Numbered from the stretch's first letter, positions 26,034 to 36,087 are shown. The stretch is 64,000 nt of DNA from Cytophagales bacterium (GCA_017303805.1 JAFLBQ010000007.1:62001-126000); one strand, 5' to 3'. The notes: generated by a model not told the origin, from the letters alone. Made by a program: numbers and translations.

Positions 26034-27037
26034 TTATTGAACTACAACCCAATATTGGGCCTGAGATAAAGCGCGCAATTGTTGAAAAAGTTGCCGCTAT
26101 CGGTTATAAATCAATGGAAGTAAAAACCCAACGGAGTCACTACCTGGTGGCCATTGGTAAGAAAGATTTTGATATCCGAACGATTGGCCACATGCCGGGC
26201 ATTGCAGACCTGCACCGGGTTTCCGATGAGTACAAACTTGTATCACGCAAGTGGAAAGTGGCGCCCACTGTTTTGGACCTGGGCGATGGGGTAACTATTG
26301 GCGGTGGTGGGTTAGCTATTATGGCCGGCCCTTGTTCTATTGAGAGCGAAAAACAAATTGAACAAACATTAGAACACCTGGTTGCGAATAACGTGAAAAT
26401 TATGCGCGGAGGTGTGTTCAAACCCCGCAGTTCGCCTTATGCCTTTCGCGGACTGGGGATTGATGGCTTGAAGGTGTGGTACAATTTGGCGCGGGCCCGC
26501 GGAATAAAAATTATAAGTGAAGTAATGCAGGTAAGTCAAATTGAACCGATGCTTCCGTATGTGGACGTATTTCAGGTAGGCGCCCGCAATACTCAAAACT
26601 TTAATTTGCTTGACGAACTGGGCAAAGTGGATAAGCCGGTAATGATTAAACGCGGCATCTCCGGTACCATCGATGAGTTGTTATCATCGGCAGAGTACGT
26701 GTTTTCGGCTGGCAACGAAAAACTTATTTTATGCGAGCGTGGTATCCGTACGTATGAAAGAGCCAGCCGCAATACGATGGATATTAATGCGATCCCGATT
26801 TTGAAAGCAAAAAGTCATTTGCCGGTTGTAGCCGATCCTTCGCACGGTATCGGCATTCGGGAGTTTGTGCCTCCGGTTGCCCTCGCGGCTGCAGTGGCAG
26901 GTGCCGATGGAATTATCTACGAAACGCATCAAAAACCAGAAGAAGCTTTTAGCGATGGCCAACAAACTTTAGACTTTGCCGAATCGAGCCGGTTGATCAA
27001 TCAACTGAATGAAGTGATAAAGTTTATTCAGAACTAA
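26030..27037 (+). CDS. aroF: 3-deoxy-7-phosphoheptulonate synthase (DAHP synthase, AroA-beta/Thermotoga type)
   Basis: The 335-residue protein has a ~70-residue N-terminal ferredoxin-like domain (starting MIIELQPNIGPEIKRAIV) as in Thermotoga-type feedback-regulated enzymes, and a catalytic barrel with IMAGPCSIESEKQI, KIMRGGVFKPRSSPYAFRGLG, QVGARNTQNFNLL, MIKRGISGT, CERGIRTYE and VVADPSHGIG. It makes the first intermediate of aromatic biosynthesis. The start overlaps the trpA stop (ATGA), so this is the last gene of the trp unit and the attenuator would tune aromatic entry as well. No chorismate mutase domain is present. The gene symbol is approximate. Confidence 0.92.
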   Translation: MIIELQPNIGPEIKRAIVEKVAAIGYKSMEVKTQRSHYLVAIGKKDFDIRTIGHMPGIADLHRVSDEYKLVSRKWKVAPTVLDLGDGVTIGGGGLAIMAGPCSIESEKQIEQTLEHLVANNVKIMRGGVFKPRSSPYAFRGLGIDGLKVWYNLARARGIKIISEVMQVSQIEPMLPYVDVFQVGARNTQNFNLLDELGKVDKPVMIKRGISGTIDELLSSAEYVFSAGNEKLILCERGIRTYERASRNTMDINAIPILKAKSHLPVVADPSHGIGIREFVPPVALAAAVAGADGIIYETHQKPEEAFSDGQQTLDFAESSRLINQLNEVIKFIQN

Positions 27038-27041
27038 TTGG

Positions 27042-28958
27042 TTACTGAAAGGGCAAGTCTGAATTTTTAAGCGAGAGGCGTGCCACGTGTGCAGCCTTAA
27101 TCCATTCGTAAGCTTCTTCAAATGTCTCAGCAAAATAAAAATGCAATGGGTAGGCTTTTACGAGCGCTTCTTTTTTTAGTATATAGTCGGGTTCGCTGTA
27201 ATAAGCCGGGTTAACAACCACCGCAATGCGTTCAATGCCGGCCTTCGTGTACTCGTGGCTATACCGCTCGCGAATTCGATTCAGCTCGTCTTCGTTGCGA
27301 TAGGGTACGTTACGTAAATCCGAAATCCAGTTGGGAGTTCGGTAAGTTTTAATAAACTCCAACGAGTGTACGAGCACCTCTTCAAATTGCGGGTTGGTGT
27401 GTGGTCCTTTCCATAAGGTGCACAGGGCGTCAATCAGGGCATCGTAATAAACTTTTACAACGGGGGTATTTAAAAGTATTTGTTCCTGAATGGTTTCACT
27501 CTCTTTGAATGTAAGTACGAAGGTGGTGCCGGAATCGGGTTCACTCTTTACTTTAATTTTTCCGCCCAGCGCTTCTGTTTGTAATTTCACCAAGAACAAC
27601 CCAAGGCCTTTTCCTTCCAGGTGGGTGTGAAACCGCTGGTACAAACTGAATAGCTTTTGGCCATGGCGGTTTAGATCAATACCCAGCCCATTGTCGCTTA
27701 CTTCTATCCGGGTTTGACCTGCTTCCCGGCTGCTTCGAATCAATACTTTGCAGGGCCGATCTGCATGGCGGTATTTAATGGCATTACTCACCAGGTTGTA
27801 TAAAATACTATGCACCATCGCTTTTACCGAAAAGAGGTCGGGGGCATCTTCGAATGCACAGGTAATCTCTGCTTTTGTTTCTTCTATATCGTGGGTAAGT
27901 TGCGTTTTAATTTGCTCAACTACTTCGCTAAAGAAGATGGGTTGGCGAAGGCGCGTAATGCGGTTACGCGTGTCTATGATATTGCTTAAGTCTTTAATAG
28001 TAGTTTCCAGCGATTGTACCGAGCCGCGGAAATGATGCATCAACGGAGTATTGGATGGCCCCAGCTCAGCTTCATTTACAAGTCCCAGCAATCCGGTAAT
28101 GCTGGCAAGCGGGCCTTTCAGGTTGTGTGAAATTGTATAGCTGAATTCCTGTAAATCATTGTTGTGGCTGATTAGTTCGGCATTGGTTGCAGTTAGTTGC
28201 TGGTTTTTGGCAAGTACCTCCTGCGAAAGAGTTATGTTCTCTTCGCTCAGGCGCAGTTGTTGTTGCTGAATTACAACGTTGGCTTCCATTAATTCTGCGC
28301 TGGTGGCCCGTAGTTCGGCAATTAACGATTCATTTGCTGCTTCCGACTTTTCAAAACTCCGCTTAAGAAAAAACGTGGTGATGGCCAGTACAAAAAAAGT
28401 AGCGGTGGTCATGTAGGTAAGAAAATGATAATTGGGTGCAGTAAAGCCCATGGCGTAATATCCAACCCCAAACCACACATGCACGGGATCGTAAAAAATC
28501 ACGCATAAAAAATTGAAGAGCAGCGCGGGTATCCAAAACCGGGTTTCGCTTAGTTTGAAGAGAATAAACGGAAAGAGTGAGGCTGTAAGAATGGTGAGCC
28601 GGAATTGAAAGTATTGGAACTCCTCTAATTGAAAGTAATCGAATTTATCAACGACAGACACAATTAACGAGGCCACGCTGATAATCATGGAAAGGAACAT
28701 CGGTGCCAGTGCAAGGTAGCCCAATCGGTTCAACACCATCGGCAACAGAAAGAGCAAAGAAAACAGGAGTGCAAGCTGCGAACTGTAAATCCAACCGAAC
28801 GAAAGCACCGAGAGCAGACAAAGGATTAGCGTAAACCCTGCGATGAGTAAACTAATGCGATTGGTTAAAACAAGCGTGCGCTGCTGGTTTTTAGTGTGCA
28901 CACCATCTTTGCCCCAATAGCTAACCCTTCGCCAAATCGACTTGCCTGCTTGTATCAT
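27042..28958 (-). CDS. Membrane sensor histidine kinase with extra C-terminal domain
   Basis: From ATG 28958 the protein has 638 residues. About six hydrophobic segments (residues ~30-205) are followed by a coiled coil (~210-270), an H-box (FSYTISHNLKGPLASITG, ~277), and an ATPase domain with the N-box (YNLVSNAIKYRH), G1 (VSDNGLGID) and G2 (GKGLGLFLVK). After the kinase core come ~130 residues unlike a receiver, containing LEFIKTYRTPNWISDLRNVPY and IERIAVVVNPAYYSEPDY; similar short domains occur as stand-alone proteins in Bacteroidota and resemble the STAS/SpoIIAA fold. No response regulator is adjacent. An in-frame upstream ATG at 29048 exists, but it would reach the divergent gene. Confidence 0.85.
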   Translation of the reverse strand: MIQAGKSIWRRVSYWGKDGVHTKNQQRTLVLTNRISLLIAGFTLILCLLSVLSFGWIYSSQLALLFSLLFLLPMVLNRLGYLALAPMFLSMIISVASLIVSVVDKFDYFQLEEFQYFQFRLTILTASLFPFILFKLSETRFWIPALLFNFLCVIFYDPVHVWFGVGYYAMGFTAPNYHFLTYMTTATFFVLAITTFFLKRSFEKSEAANESLIAELRATSAELMEANVVIQQQQLRLSEENITLSQEVLAKNQQLTATNAELISHNNDLQEFSYTISHNLKGPLASITGLLGLVNEAELGPSNTPLMHHFRGSVQSLETTIKDLSNIIDTRNRITRLRQPIFFSEVVEQIKTQLTHDIEETKAEITCAFEDAPDLFSVKAMVHSILYNLVSNAIKYRHADRPCKVLIRSSREAGQTRIEVSDNGLGIDLNRHGQKLFSLYQRFHTHLEGKGLGLFLVKLQTEALGGKIKVKSEPDSGTTFVLTFKESETIQEQILLNTPVVKVYYDALIDALCTLWKGPHTNPQFEEVLVHSLEFIKTYRTPNWISDLRNVPYRNEDELNRIRERYSHEYTKAGIERIAVVVNPAYYSEPDYILKKEALVKAYPLHFYFAETFEEAYEWIKAAHVARLSLKNSDLPFQ

Positions 28959-29063
28959 TATCAACTTGAAAAATAATGCGGGCAGGCGGTTAAAGCAATT
29001 TTTTTGGCAGTCAGGGCGAATTAAATCTTTATATTGCGACCATTTCAATCGAATGCATTAGGC

Positions 29064-31151
29064 ATGAAAGTACCGGAATTGAAGGCATCCGAAAGTGGCC
29101 AGGTAGAGTTGGATGAGTTAAAGCGGGCCTACCGGCTTATGAACACAGCCGAGCAACTTGCCTGGCTGTACGATACAGAACGGGAACTATGCGCCCAATA
29201 TGTGCACAGCACATCGCGCGGCCACGAAGCAATCCAATTAGCACTTGCATTTCATTTAACCGAGAAAGATTACGCCTCCTTATATTATCGCGATGAGTCT
29301 GTGCTTCTGGGGCTGGGGTTGCAACCCTACGAACTCATGCTTCAATTAATGGCTAAAGCCGATGATCCGTTTACCGGAGGGCGAAGTTATTACGGGCATC
29401 CGGCCTTAAGGCGTAAGGGATTTCCTGTAATACCACATCAGAGCTCGGCTACGGGTATGCAGGCCATTCCGGCTACGGGCATGGCACATGGCATAAAGTA
29501 CCTCGAAGCCATAGGAGCTTTTAAGAATGCAGCGCTCAACCCAATTGTGGTTTGCTCGTTGGGCGATGGCTCCGTTACCGAAGGTGAAGTGGCAGAGGCA
29601 TTTCAGATGGCCGTGTTAAAACAGTTGCCGATTCTTTATCTGGTACAAGACAACAATTGGGGCATTTCTGCCACAGGTGCGGAAATGCGGGCCATGAATG
29701 CGTATGAGTATGCTGCGGGCTTTAAGGGAATGACCCGGTTGCAAGTTGATGGTTCTGATTTTGTGAAAAGCCATGCCGCAGTTAAGCATGCGGTTGCTTT
29801 TGTGCGGCAAAACCGAAGCCCGGTGTTGCTACATGCTACGTGCCCGCTCTTAGGTCATCATACTTCAGGTGTAAGAAAGGAATGGTACCGGGGTGATGAT
29901 TTAACACAGCAGCAGCAGTACGATCCTATACCGGTATTGGAAGCCTACTTGAAAGAAGCCGGAGTAACTTCGGGCGAAATGGCAACCATCCGTACAGAAG
30001 CGAAAGAACTTGTGCAAAGTGAATTTAAAAAAGCGCTGGCAGCCGCAGACCCTAACCCGCTTGATTTTGATACCCATGAGTTTGCGCCAACCGAGGTGCT
30101 GGATGAAACGGGCACTCGTAATCCGCCAACAGGCGAGAAGGTTACGATGGTGGATGCTGCCCTGCACGCATTAGATGAGATTTTGAAAACACATCCGGAG
30201 GCAATTTTTTTTGGACAGGATGTGGGAGCCCGGCTGGGCGGTGTATTTCGCGAGGCAGCTACGCTGGCGCAGAAGTACGGAGGGGAGCGGGTGTTCAATA
30301 CTCCAATTCAGGAGGCCTATATAATAGGGGCCACAGCCGGTATGGCAGCCGTGGGCGTAAAACCCATTGTTGAAATTCAGTTTGCAGATTACATCTGGCC
30401 GGGCATCAATCAATTAGTAGAAGAATTATCGAAGAGCTGTTATCTCACCAAAGGTAAGTTCCCGATTCAATCACTAATTCGTGTGCCCATTGGCGCTTAT
30501 GGTGGTGGTGGTCCGTACCACTCCGGAAGCATCGAATCCACCCTGTTAACCATTCGGGGTATTAAAGTGGTTTATCCCAGCAATGCTGCCGATATGAAGG
30601 GCTTGATGAAGGCTGCCTTTTACGACCCTAACCCGGTAGTAATGTTAGAGCACAAGGGCTTGTACTGGAGCAAAGTGAGTGGCACAGCCGAAGCAAAAGC
30701 GGTTGAGCCAGATGAAGCTTACCGGTTACCCCTTGGCAAGGGCAACATTGTTCTTGAGGCCGACCGTCATAATGTGGAGCAGGCCACAGCAGTAATCATT
30801 ACCTATGGAATGGGAGTGTACTGGGCACGCGAAGCAGCAAAGCAATTTGAAGGTAAGGTGGAGATTGTGGATTTGCGTACGCTCAATCCAATCGATTGGG
30901 ATTTGATAACCGCGCGCGTTAAACGGCATGGCCGGGTTCTTATTTTAAGTGAAGAGCCCACATTAAATTCATTTGCCGAATCGTTAGCCGGCCGCATTGC
31001 GCACGATTGCTTTACAAGCCTGGATGCCCCGGTGGCGGTAGTTGGTGCAGTCAACCTTCCGGCTGTACCGCTTAATCGCGAACTCGAAAAAATGATGCTG
31101 CCCAATCCAGAAAAGGTGGCAACACAATTAGCTGCACTTTTAGCGTGGTAA
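29064..31151 (+). CDS. 2-oxoacid dehydrogenase E1, fused alpha and beta subunits
   Basis: The 695-residue protein joins both E1 subunits. The alpha half has the thiamine-diphosphate motif GDGSVTEGEVAEAF...NNWGIS (~residues 180-210). The beta half begins near residue 360 (MVDAALHALDEILKTHPEAIFFGQDVGARLGGVF) and has VEIQFADYIWPGINQLVEELSK, RVPIGAYGGGGPYHSGSIE and EIVDLRTLNPIDWD. Branched-chain or similar 2-oxoacid dehydrogenases are likely substrates; E2 and E3 are not nearby. ATG at 29064 is preferred over an upstream GTG. Confidence 0.9.
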   Translation: MKVPELKASESGQVELDELKRAYRLMNTAEQLAWLYDTERELCAQYVHSTSRGHEAIQLALAFHLTEKDYASLYYRDESVLLGLGLQPYELMLQLMAKADDPFTGGRSYYGHPALRRKGFPVIPHQSSATGMQAIPATGMAHGIKYLEAIGAFKNAALNPIVVCSLGDGSVTEGEVAEAFQMAVLKQLPILYLVQDNNWGISATGAEMRAMNAYEYAAGFKGMTRLQVDGSDFVKSHAAVKHAVAFVRQNRSPVLLHATCPLLGHHTSGVRKEWYRGDDLTQQQQYDPIPVLEAYLKEAGVTSGEMATIRTEAKELVQSEFKKALAAADPNPLDFDTHEFAPTEVLDETGTRNPPTGEKVTMVDAALHALDEILKTHPEAIFFGQDVGARLGGVFREAATLAQKYGGERVFNTPIQEAYIIGATAGMAAVGVKPIVEIQFADYIWPGINQLVEELSKSCYLTKGKFPIQSLIRVPIGAYGGGGPYHSGSIESTLLTIRGIKVVYPSNAADMKGLMKAAFYDPNPVVMLEHKGLYWSKVSGTAEAKAVEPDEAYRLPLGKGNIVLEADRHNVEQATAVIITYGMGVYWAREAAKQFEGKVEIVDLRTLNPIDWDLITARVKRHGRVLILSEEPTLNSFAESLAGRIAHDCFTSLDAPVAVVGAVNLPAVPLNRELEKMMLPNPEKVATQLAALLAW

Positions 31152-31185
31152 ACAAAGCCAATTAAAGCCTGTTTCTAAATTTTAT

Positions 31186-33657
31186 TTAGAAGGGATATCC
31201 TATCCCGATGTTATAGATAACCGGCTCGCGGTTGATACCAAACGGTTTGAAGAATCGCATCTTATCTAACACGAACCGTTCGCCTTCGGGCCGGCCCGGG
31301 TCGTACACTTTTATGCCCACATCAAAACGTAAAACCAAAAAAGAAAAGTCGAAGCGAAACCCAAAGCCTGTACCTACGCCCAGTTGCTTGTAGAAATTGC
31401 CATCAATGCGCGAGCTGCCACTCCACGAGGCAACATTGCTTCCTTCGCGCACAATCTGTAATTGACGAAACGACCACACGTTGCCGGCATCCACAAACAA
31501 AGCTCCGTTAACAAACCCAAAGAGTTTTTTTCTTAACTCCACACTTCCTTCCAGCAAGACCTCACCCGGTTTTTCAAAACTGTAATCAAACAATCCATCC
31601 TTTGCGGGATTTTCACTTAGGTTAGGGGGTACGGTACCAACGCCCAACCTGCGCGGCAACCAGGCGCGCACACTGTTGCTGCCACCCGCAAAAAAATATT
31701 TTTCGTAGGGTAATACTTTGTTGGCACTGTACGCATAGCCAATGCCTGAATTAACCCTGTACGCTATTAACGTGTTTTTGTTTACTACAAAAGTTTTGCG
31801 CAAATCCAGGTTAAAGCGAACATATTGATATAACTCAAGGCCTTTGCGGGTTATGTAACCGGGTTCGGCAAAATTGAAAAGCGTTCCGCCCGATTCAGCC
31901 TGAGCGCGTAGAAAAAAAGAACTTCGTTCGGTGTTGCCATAATTATTTGGGTTCCACGTAATCCCAAAAATCATACTGCTTACAAACGAGGGGTTAAAAG
32001 AGTTTTTAAGATTGTTGCCCTGGTTGTTTTGTAAGTCGGTAAGTAGTTTGTTGAATGCGCTGTCTAATTTGGAGCGTATGATGTTAAGGTTAACGAGTGT
32101 AAACGAGAGTTGCGTGGTTTGTTTGTTCTGCCAGGTATAGGTATCTGAAATGGTAGTAATGGAGCGGGTGTACTCCGGTCGCTCGGTGTACGCATAGCCG
32201 GCCAGCAGGCGCGTGCGTGGATTATAGCGGGCTAACCGTGTTGCCATTTTATCGCTAAATGGAAATAGAAACTGGGGAAAGGTGATGCTACCGTTTATGT
32301 TGGCCTCGGTGCTTTTATAAAAGTTACTGCGGTCTGTGGCAGAAGCTACGCCCTCAAAGCCAAAGCGGCCATTAATTTCAAAAATCTCAAGGCCTTGAAA
32401 CAGGTTACGTACTTTAAAGTTAGTTCCGAAATAAGGTCCCGGAAAACCCTGGGTAACGGTTACCCCGGCTTCGTTAGACCAGGAGTAGCGATCTAACGGA
32501 CTGCAAAAGATATGGCCCACAAACTGCCCGCTTGTACTGTCGCTTTCCGTATTCACATTGCCATAATTCACATTAATGAACTTAAAGATATCGAGGTTGG
32601 CCAGTTGTCGTTGCGTGTTGAATGTATTGGTGCGACTGTACAAACTGTCTTTATGAATAAACACCCTTCGGGCTAATACCTTTTTGTTGTAATTGTTCTG
32701 GTAGTAGTTAAAGACGATGTTGTTGTACTCAACCGATTTACGCTTGAGGCTATCCTGGGTGTTTACTGCCGCATCGGTAGTAAAAAGAACTGAATCTACC
32801 CGATAAACCCGGTGAAAGTTTCTGCGTGGTGGATTGGCAATTTCAATGCGCACGGCCACTTGCCGCTGGCCGCGAAATGCGGTGTCGATGGAGAACTCAA
32901 CATACTGGCGCGTGAAATTGAAGTACCCGCGATCTTTCAATTGCAAGTCAATGCGCTCGCGTTCTTTGTTTAAAACCTCCTGGCTGTAGGGTTGACTCTT
33001 CTTGATCAGGCTTTGATTTTTTGTGCGCTCTAAATAAGCTTTTATGCGGGTGTCCGGTATTTGATAAAAGATAGTGTCAAAAAAGTAGAGGGGCCCGGGC
33101 TCCACTTTATAGGTAACGCTTACCCGCTTTTTAAACTCTTTAAGTGAATACGTTACCTGGCTGCGAAAATATCCGTGGTTAAATAGATAGTCGGTCATTT
33201 TGCTTTGTGTGGCAATTACATTGGCCGAGTCGAACACGGCCGCAGGTTCACCCCACTGCATAAACATATTACCTTCATCAATTTTTTTATCCAGCTCGTC
33301 CAGTTTGTGCTGCTTGCGGTATTGATAGTTTGTCCGTTTTTTTTCGCTTTGGGTTGCCGCGATCTTTTTGTCAAACCGGGCTTCCACCTTCGCCTTCTGG
33401 TCGATAAATTTTTGTTGGTTATACCTGTTTTCGCCCAGATGGTGCATCCAAACCAGCGTGTTGATGGGTAAACCTAAAAATCTGCGATTAGTTTTTTGCA
33501 CGTACAAATCAGAAAGCGGTTCTTTGTTAATTCCTTTGGGAGCTTGCAGCGTTTGCCTGTCCAGGAGTTTTTGATTCTCCTTCAGATATCGCGTTCCGCG
33601 GCAGCTTCCAAGCAGAATTACCAACAGCAGGAAAAGTATTTTTTTAGAACCGCTCAC
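31186..33657 (-). CDS. tamL: Translocation and assembly module lipoprotein TamL (BamA/TamA superfamily)
   Basis: From the GTG at 33657 the protein has 823 residues with a lipoprotein signal (FLLLVILLGSC) and a '+1' Cys followed by RGTRYLKENQKLLD. POTRA-type domains occupy roughly residues 30-380 (VTYKVEPGPLYFFDTIFY), and a C-terminal outer-membrane barrel follows (FFAGGSNSVRAWLPRRLG, GFRFDFSFLVLRFDVGIKVYDP). TamL is the Bacteroidota lipoprotein version of TamA and works with TamB in outer-membrane assembly. No Met is available before the signal, so a GTG or the TTG at 33669 must start it. The SpoU methyltransferase starts 2 bp away on the other strand; no tamB is in the window. Confidence 0.88.
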   Translation of the reverse strand: MSGSKKILFLLLVILLGSCRGTRYLKENQKLLDRQTLQAPKGINKEPLSDLYVQKTNRRFLGLPINTLVWMHHLGENRYNQQKFIDQKAKVEARFDKKIAATQSEKKRTNYQYRKQHKLDELDKKIDEGNMFMQWGEPAAVFDSANVIATQSKMTDYLFNHGYFRSQVTYSLKEFKKRVSVTYKVEPGPLYFFDTIFYQIPDTRIKAYLERTKNQSLIKKSQPYSQEVLNKERERIDLQLKDRGYFNFTRQYVEFSIDTAFRGQRQVAVRIEIANPPRRNFHRVYRVDSVLFTTDAAVNTQDSLKRKSVEYNNIVFNYYQNNYNKKVLARRVFIHKDSLYSRTNTFNTQRQLANLDIFKFINVNYGNVNTESDSTSGQFVGHIFCSPLDRYSWSNEAGVTVTQGFPGPYFGTNFKVRNLFQGLEIFEINGRFGFEGVASATDRSNFYKSTEANINGSITFPQFLFPFSDKMATRLARYNPRTRLLAGYAYTERPEYTRSITTISDTYTWQNKQTTQLSFTLVNLNIIRSKLDSAFNKLLTDLQNNQGNNLKNSFNPSFVSSMIFGITWNPNNYGNTERSSFFLRAQAESGGTLFNFAEPGYITRKGLELYQYVRFNLDLRKTFVVNKNTLIAYRVNSGIGYAYSANKVLPYEKYFFAGGSNSVRAWLPRRLGVGTVPPNLSENPAKDGLFDYSFEKPGEVLLEGSVELRKKLFGFVNGALFVDAGNVWSFRQLQIVREGSNVASWSGSSRIDGNFYKQLGVGTGFGFRFDFSFLVLRFDVGIKVYDPGRPEGERFVLDKMRFFKPFGINREPVIYNIGIGYPF

Positions 33658-33659
33658 GT

Positions 33660-34403
33660 ATGATTTCAAAAGCTAAAATTAAGCATATAAAGGCACTACA
33701 GGCAAAAAAATACCGAAAAGAGCACCAATGCTTTCTGGTTGAAGGAATTAAAAGTGTTGATGAATTACTGCGCTCAGATTTTGAAGTTGTATGGGTGGCG
33801 ATTACATCCCAGTTTATGGAAGCGCGTAGGGCATTGCTAAACCAACGCGCAGCCGAATGGACAGCATGCACCGAAGCCGAGTTAGTTGCAGCGGGTACCT
33901 TTCAAACCAACGATGGCGCGCTTGCCATTGTCCGATGTAAACCCAACACTCCACCTCAAATTTCAAACACTTTGGTGTTGGCTTTAGATACCATTCGCGA
34001 TCCGGGTAACCTGGGTACTATTATTCGCACGGCAGATTGGTTTGGGGTTGAACACATTGTTGCCTCTGTGGAAACCGCGGATTTTTATAATCCAAAAGTA
34101 ATAGCCGCTACCATGGGTTCTTTTTGCCGGGTGAACATGTATTATACAGATCTCGAAAAATTTTTAGCATCGGTTAGCAAACCGGTTTATGGTGCTTTTA
34201 TGAACGGCACCGATGTGCATCGCATTGCAGCACCTGAAAACGGAATTTTAGTTATCGGAAATGAAGCAAACGGAATTTCTGCTGCGCTGGAAAAATTTAT
34301 TTCCAATCGGGTAACCATACCCCGGTTAGGCAAGGCCGAGTCGCTCAATGCGGCAATTGCAACCGGTATTTTGTTGGATGTGTTTACTCAAAAAAAGGAT
34401 TGA
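33660..34403 (+). CDS. TrmH/SpoU family RNA 2'-O-methyltransferase
   Basis: The 247-residue SPOUT methyltransferase has an N-terminal substrate-binding part (KHIKALQAKKYRKEHQCFLVEG) and the three knot motifs: DTIRDPGNLGTIIRTADWFG, LVIGNEANGIS and IPRLGKAESLNAAIATGILL. It methylates a ribose of tRNA or rRNA; the target nucleotide cannot be told. It diverges from tamL with a 2-bp gap and overlaps the convergent transporter gene by 16 bp. Confidence 0.9.
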   Translation: MISKAKIKHIKALQAKKYRKEHQCFLVEGIKSVDELLRSDFEVVWVAITSQFMEARRALLNQRAAEWTACTEAELVAAGTFQTNDGALAIVRCKPNTPPQISNTLVLALDTIRDPGNLGTIIRTADWFGVEHIVASVETADFYNPKVIAATMGSFCRVNMYYTDLEKFLASVSKPVYGAFMNGTDVHRIAAPENGILVIGNEANGISAALEKFISNRVTIPRLGKAESLNAAIATGILLDVFTQKKD

Positions 34404-35173
34404 CTATCGCCAGCGGCTTGTTCTGAAATTTTTTCTGCGTGTTCTTTGCCGAGGTATTGATCGATAAAGTAATGCCCCACGTAAATCAAGGGCGTTAGTA
34501 AAATAGCCACCGAAAATTTATAGATGTAGTTGGTAATGCCAATTGCAATAATTTGTTGGTGGGGAAACATGCCATAAAAGGCGATGTACAACACCACAAA
34601 ACTATCGAGCAATTGCGACACAAGCGTTGAGCCGGTTGCCCGAAGCCAAAGCTTTTTGGGACCAGTAACCTTTCTTAGTTTTTGAAAAACAAATACGTCA
34701 ACCAATTGGCCTATTAAAAATGCCGCTAACGATCCGGCAATGATGCGCAGCCCCTGGCCCATTATTTTACTAAACGCATAATTGATATTAAAAAAATTTC
34801 CGTTGCTATCTGTTCCGTTGGCTTCCAGCCACCAGGCTGCCGGGGGCAATTCAATGGTCATAAAAATTACAATAAATGAATAAGCAATTAAAAGTGCGGC
34901 CAGGTAACTGATGCGCTTAACTCCGGGTTTGCCAAAGTATTCATTTATAAGATCGGATGTTATAAATACAACCGGCCAGATTACGGCTCCAGCTGTCAGG
35001 TTAAAATCCATTACAAAACCCAACAAGTTTAAGTTGGCTGGTTGCAATCCCAGGGTTGCTTCGCCCGAAAAAATTTTACCACCAATTATTTCGGCTACAA
35101 TGGCGTTGGTTAGAAAAATTCCGGCCAGCACCATAAAAAGGGTGTGCTTTTTCTGTTCAATGGTCTTGCTCAT
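34388..35173 (-). CDS. Queuosine precursor transporter (YhhQ/VUT family)
   Basis: The 261-residue protein has about six hydrophobic helices and the family motifs SDLINEYFGKPGVKR and IIAGSLAAFLIGQLVDVFVFQKL, and GSTLVSQLLDSFVVLYIAF. It probably imports a 7-deazaguanine precursor of queuosine. Its ATG overlaps the stop of ribonuclease Z by 4 bp (ATGA), so the two are coupled; both serve tRNA maturation. Confidence 0.88.
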   Translation of the reverse strand: MSKTIEQKKHTLFMVLAGIFLTNAIVAEIIGGKIFSGEATLGLQPANLNLLGFVMDFNLTAGAVIWPVVFITSDLINEYFGKPGVKRISYLAALLIAYSFIVIFMTIELPPAAWWLEANGTDSNGNFFNINYAFSKIMGQGLRIIAGSLAAFLIGQLVDVFVFQKLRKVTGPKKLWLRATGSTLVSQLLDSFVVLYIAFYGMFPHQQIIAIGITNYIYKFSVAILLTPLIYVGHYFIDQYLGKEHAEKISEQAAGDSQSFF

Positions 35174-36087
35174 GCGGGAAGTTCGAAAGTAATTCCTTCA
35201 ATCGCTAATTCGGTGTTGCGGAATGTTTTACGCGCTTCTTCAACTACCAGTTGTAAATCTTTATAGCGTGCAGAAAAATGACCAATGATTAATTTACCGG
35301 CTTTGCATTGTAATGCCATGCGCGCAGCCTCGGTGGTGGTGCTATGCTGTGTTTCCAGGGCCTTATCGCCATCGGCTTCCATAAAGGTAGCTTCGTGATA
35401 CAGCAAATCAACTCCGGTAAGTTGGTCAATCATCGTGTTGTTCCATGCAGTGTCAGAACAATAGGCATACGAGTAGGAGGGCAGGGGTGGTAACGTAAAC
35501 TCTTCGTTGCGGTATAAAAGGGTGTGATCGGTATCGTAAATATCAGCCCCGGTTTTTAATAGCGCCAGGTGCTGAAGTTTCATGCTTGGGGTAATCTTTT
35601 CTTTGTTTAGTTTAAAGGGCTTTTGCTTTTCGCGAAACAAGAAGCCGGCACACGGTAATTTGTGCCGCAGGGGTATTGTCTCTACCGCCAGCGCGGCATC
35701 TTCAAATATGGTTATGCGTTGCAACGGATCGAACACATGAAATTTTATTTCATAGTTTAATACCGACCGTGAGTGTTTAAGGTGCAGCAAAATAATCTCA
35801 TCCAAACCCGCTGGACTATATACATGTAAATCGGCAGTCCGTTTTTGAAGATGCATAGAAAACAGTAAGCCCATTATTCCCAGGTAATGATCGCCATGCA
35901 AATGGCTGATAAAAATATGATTAATGCGGTGGGCGGGTACCTGAAACTTTACCAGTTGCATTTGCGTGCCCTCGCCACAATCAATTAAAAAGTGCTGGTT
36001 CTGAATTGCAACATACTGTGCAGAAGGATTACGGCCATAGGCCGGCAGGGCTGCACTCGATCCTAAAATGGTAACGGAAAAACTCAT
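35170..36087 (-). CDS. rnz: Ribonuclease Z
   Basis: The 305-residue metallo-beta-lactamase nuclease removes 3' trailers from tRNA precursors. Zinc motif HLHGDHYLGIMGL is at ~62-75; further ligands lie in YCSDTAWN, YHEATF and IIGHFSARYKD. The N-terminus (LGSSAALPAYGRNPSAQY, LIDCGEGTQMQLVKF) is typical. A terminator upstream separates it from the STAS gene. Confidence 0.94.
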   Translation of the reverse strand: MSFSVTILGSSAALPAYGRNPSAQYVAIQNQHFLIDCGEGTQMQLVKFQVPAHRINHIFISHLHGDHYLGIMGLLFSMHLQKRTADLHVYSPAGLDEIILLHLKHSRSVLNYEIKFHVFDPLQRITIFEDAALAVETIPLRHKLPCAGFLFREKQKPFKLNKEKITPSMKLQHLALLKTGADIYDTDHTLLYRNEEFTLPPLPSYSYAYCSDTAWNNTMIDQLTGVDLLYHEATFMEADGDKALETQHSTTTEAARMALQCKAGKLIIGHFSARYKDLQLVVEEARKTFRNTELAIEGITFELPA

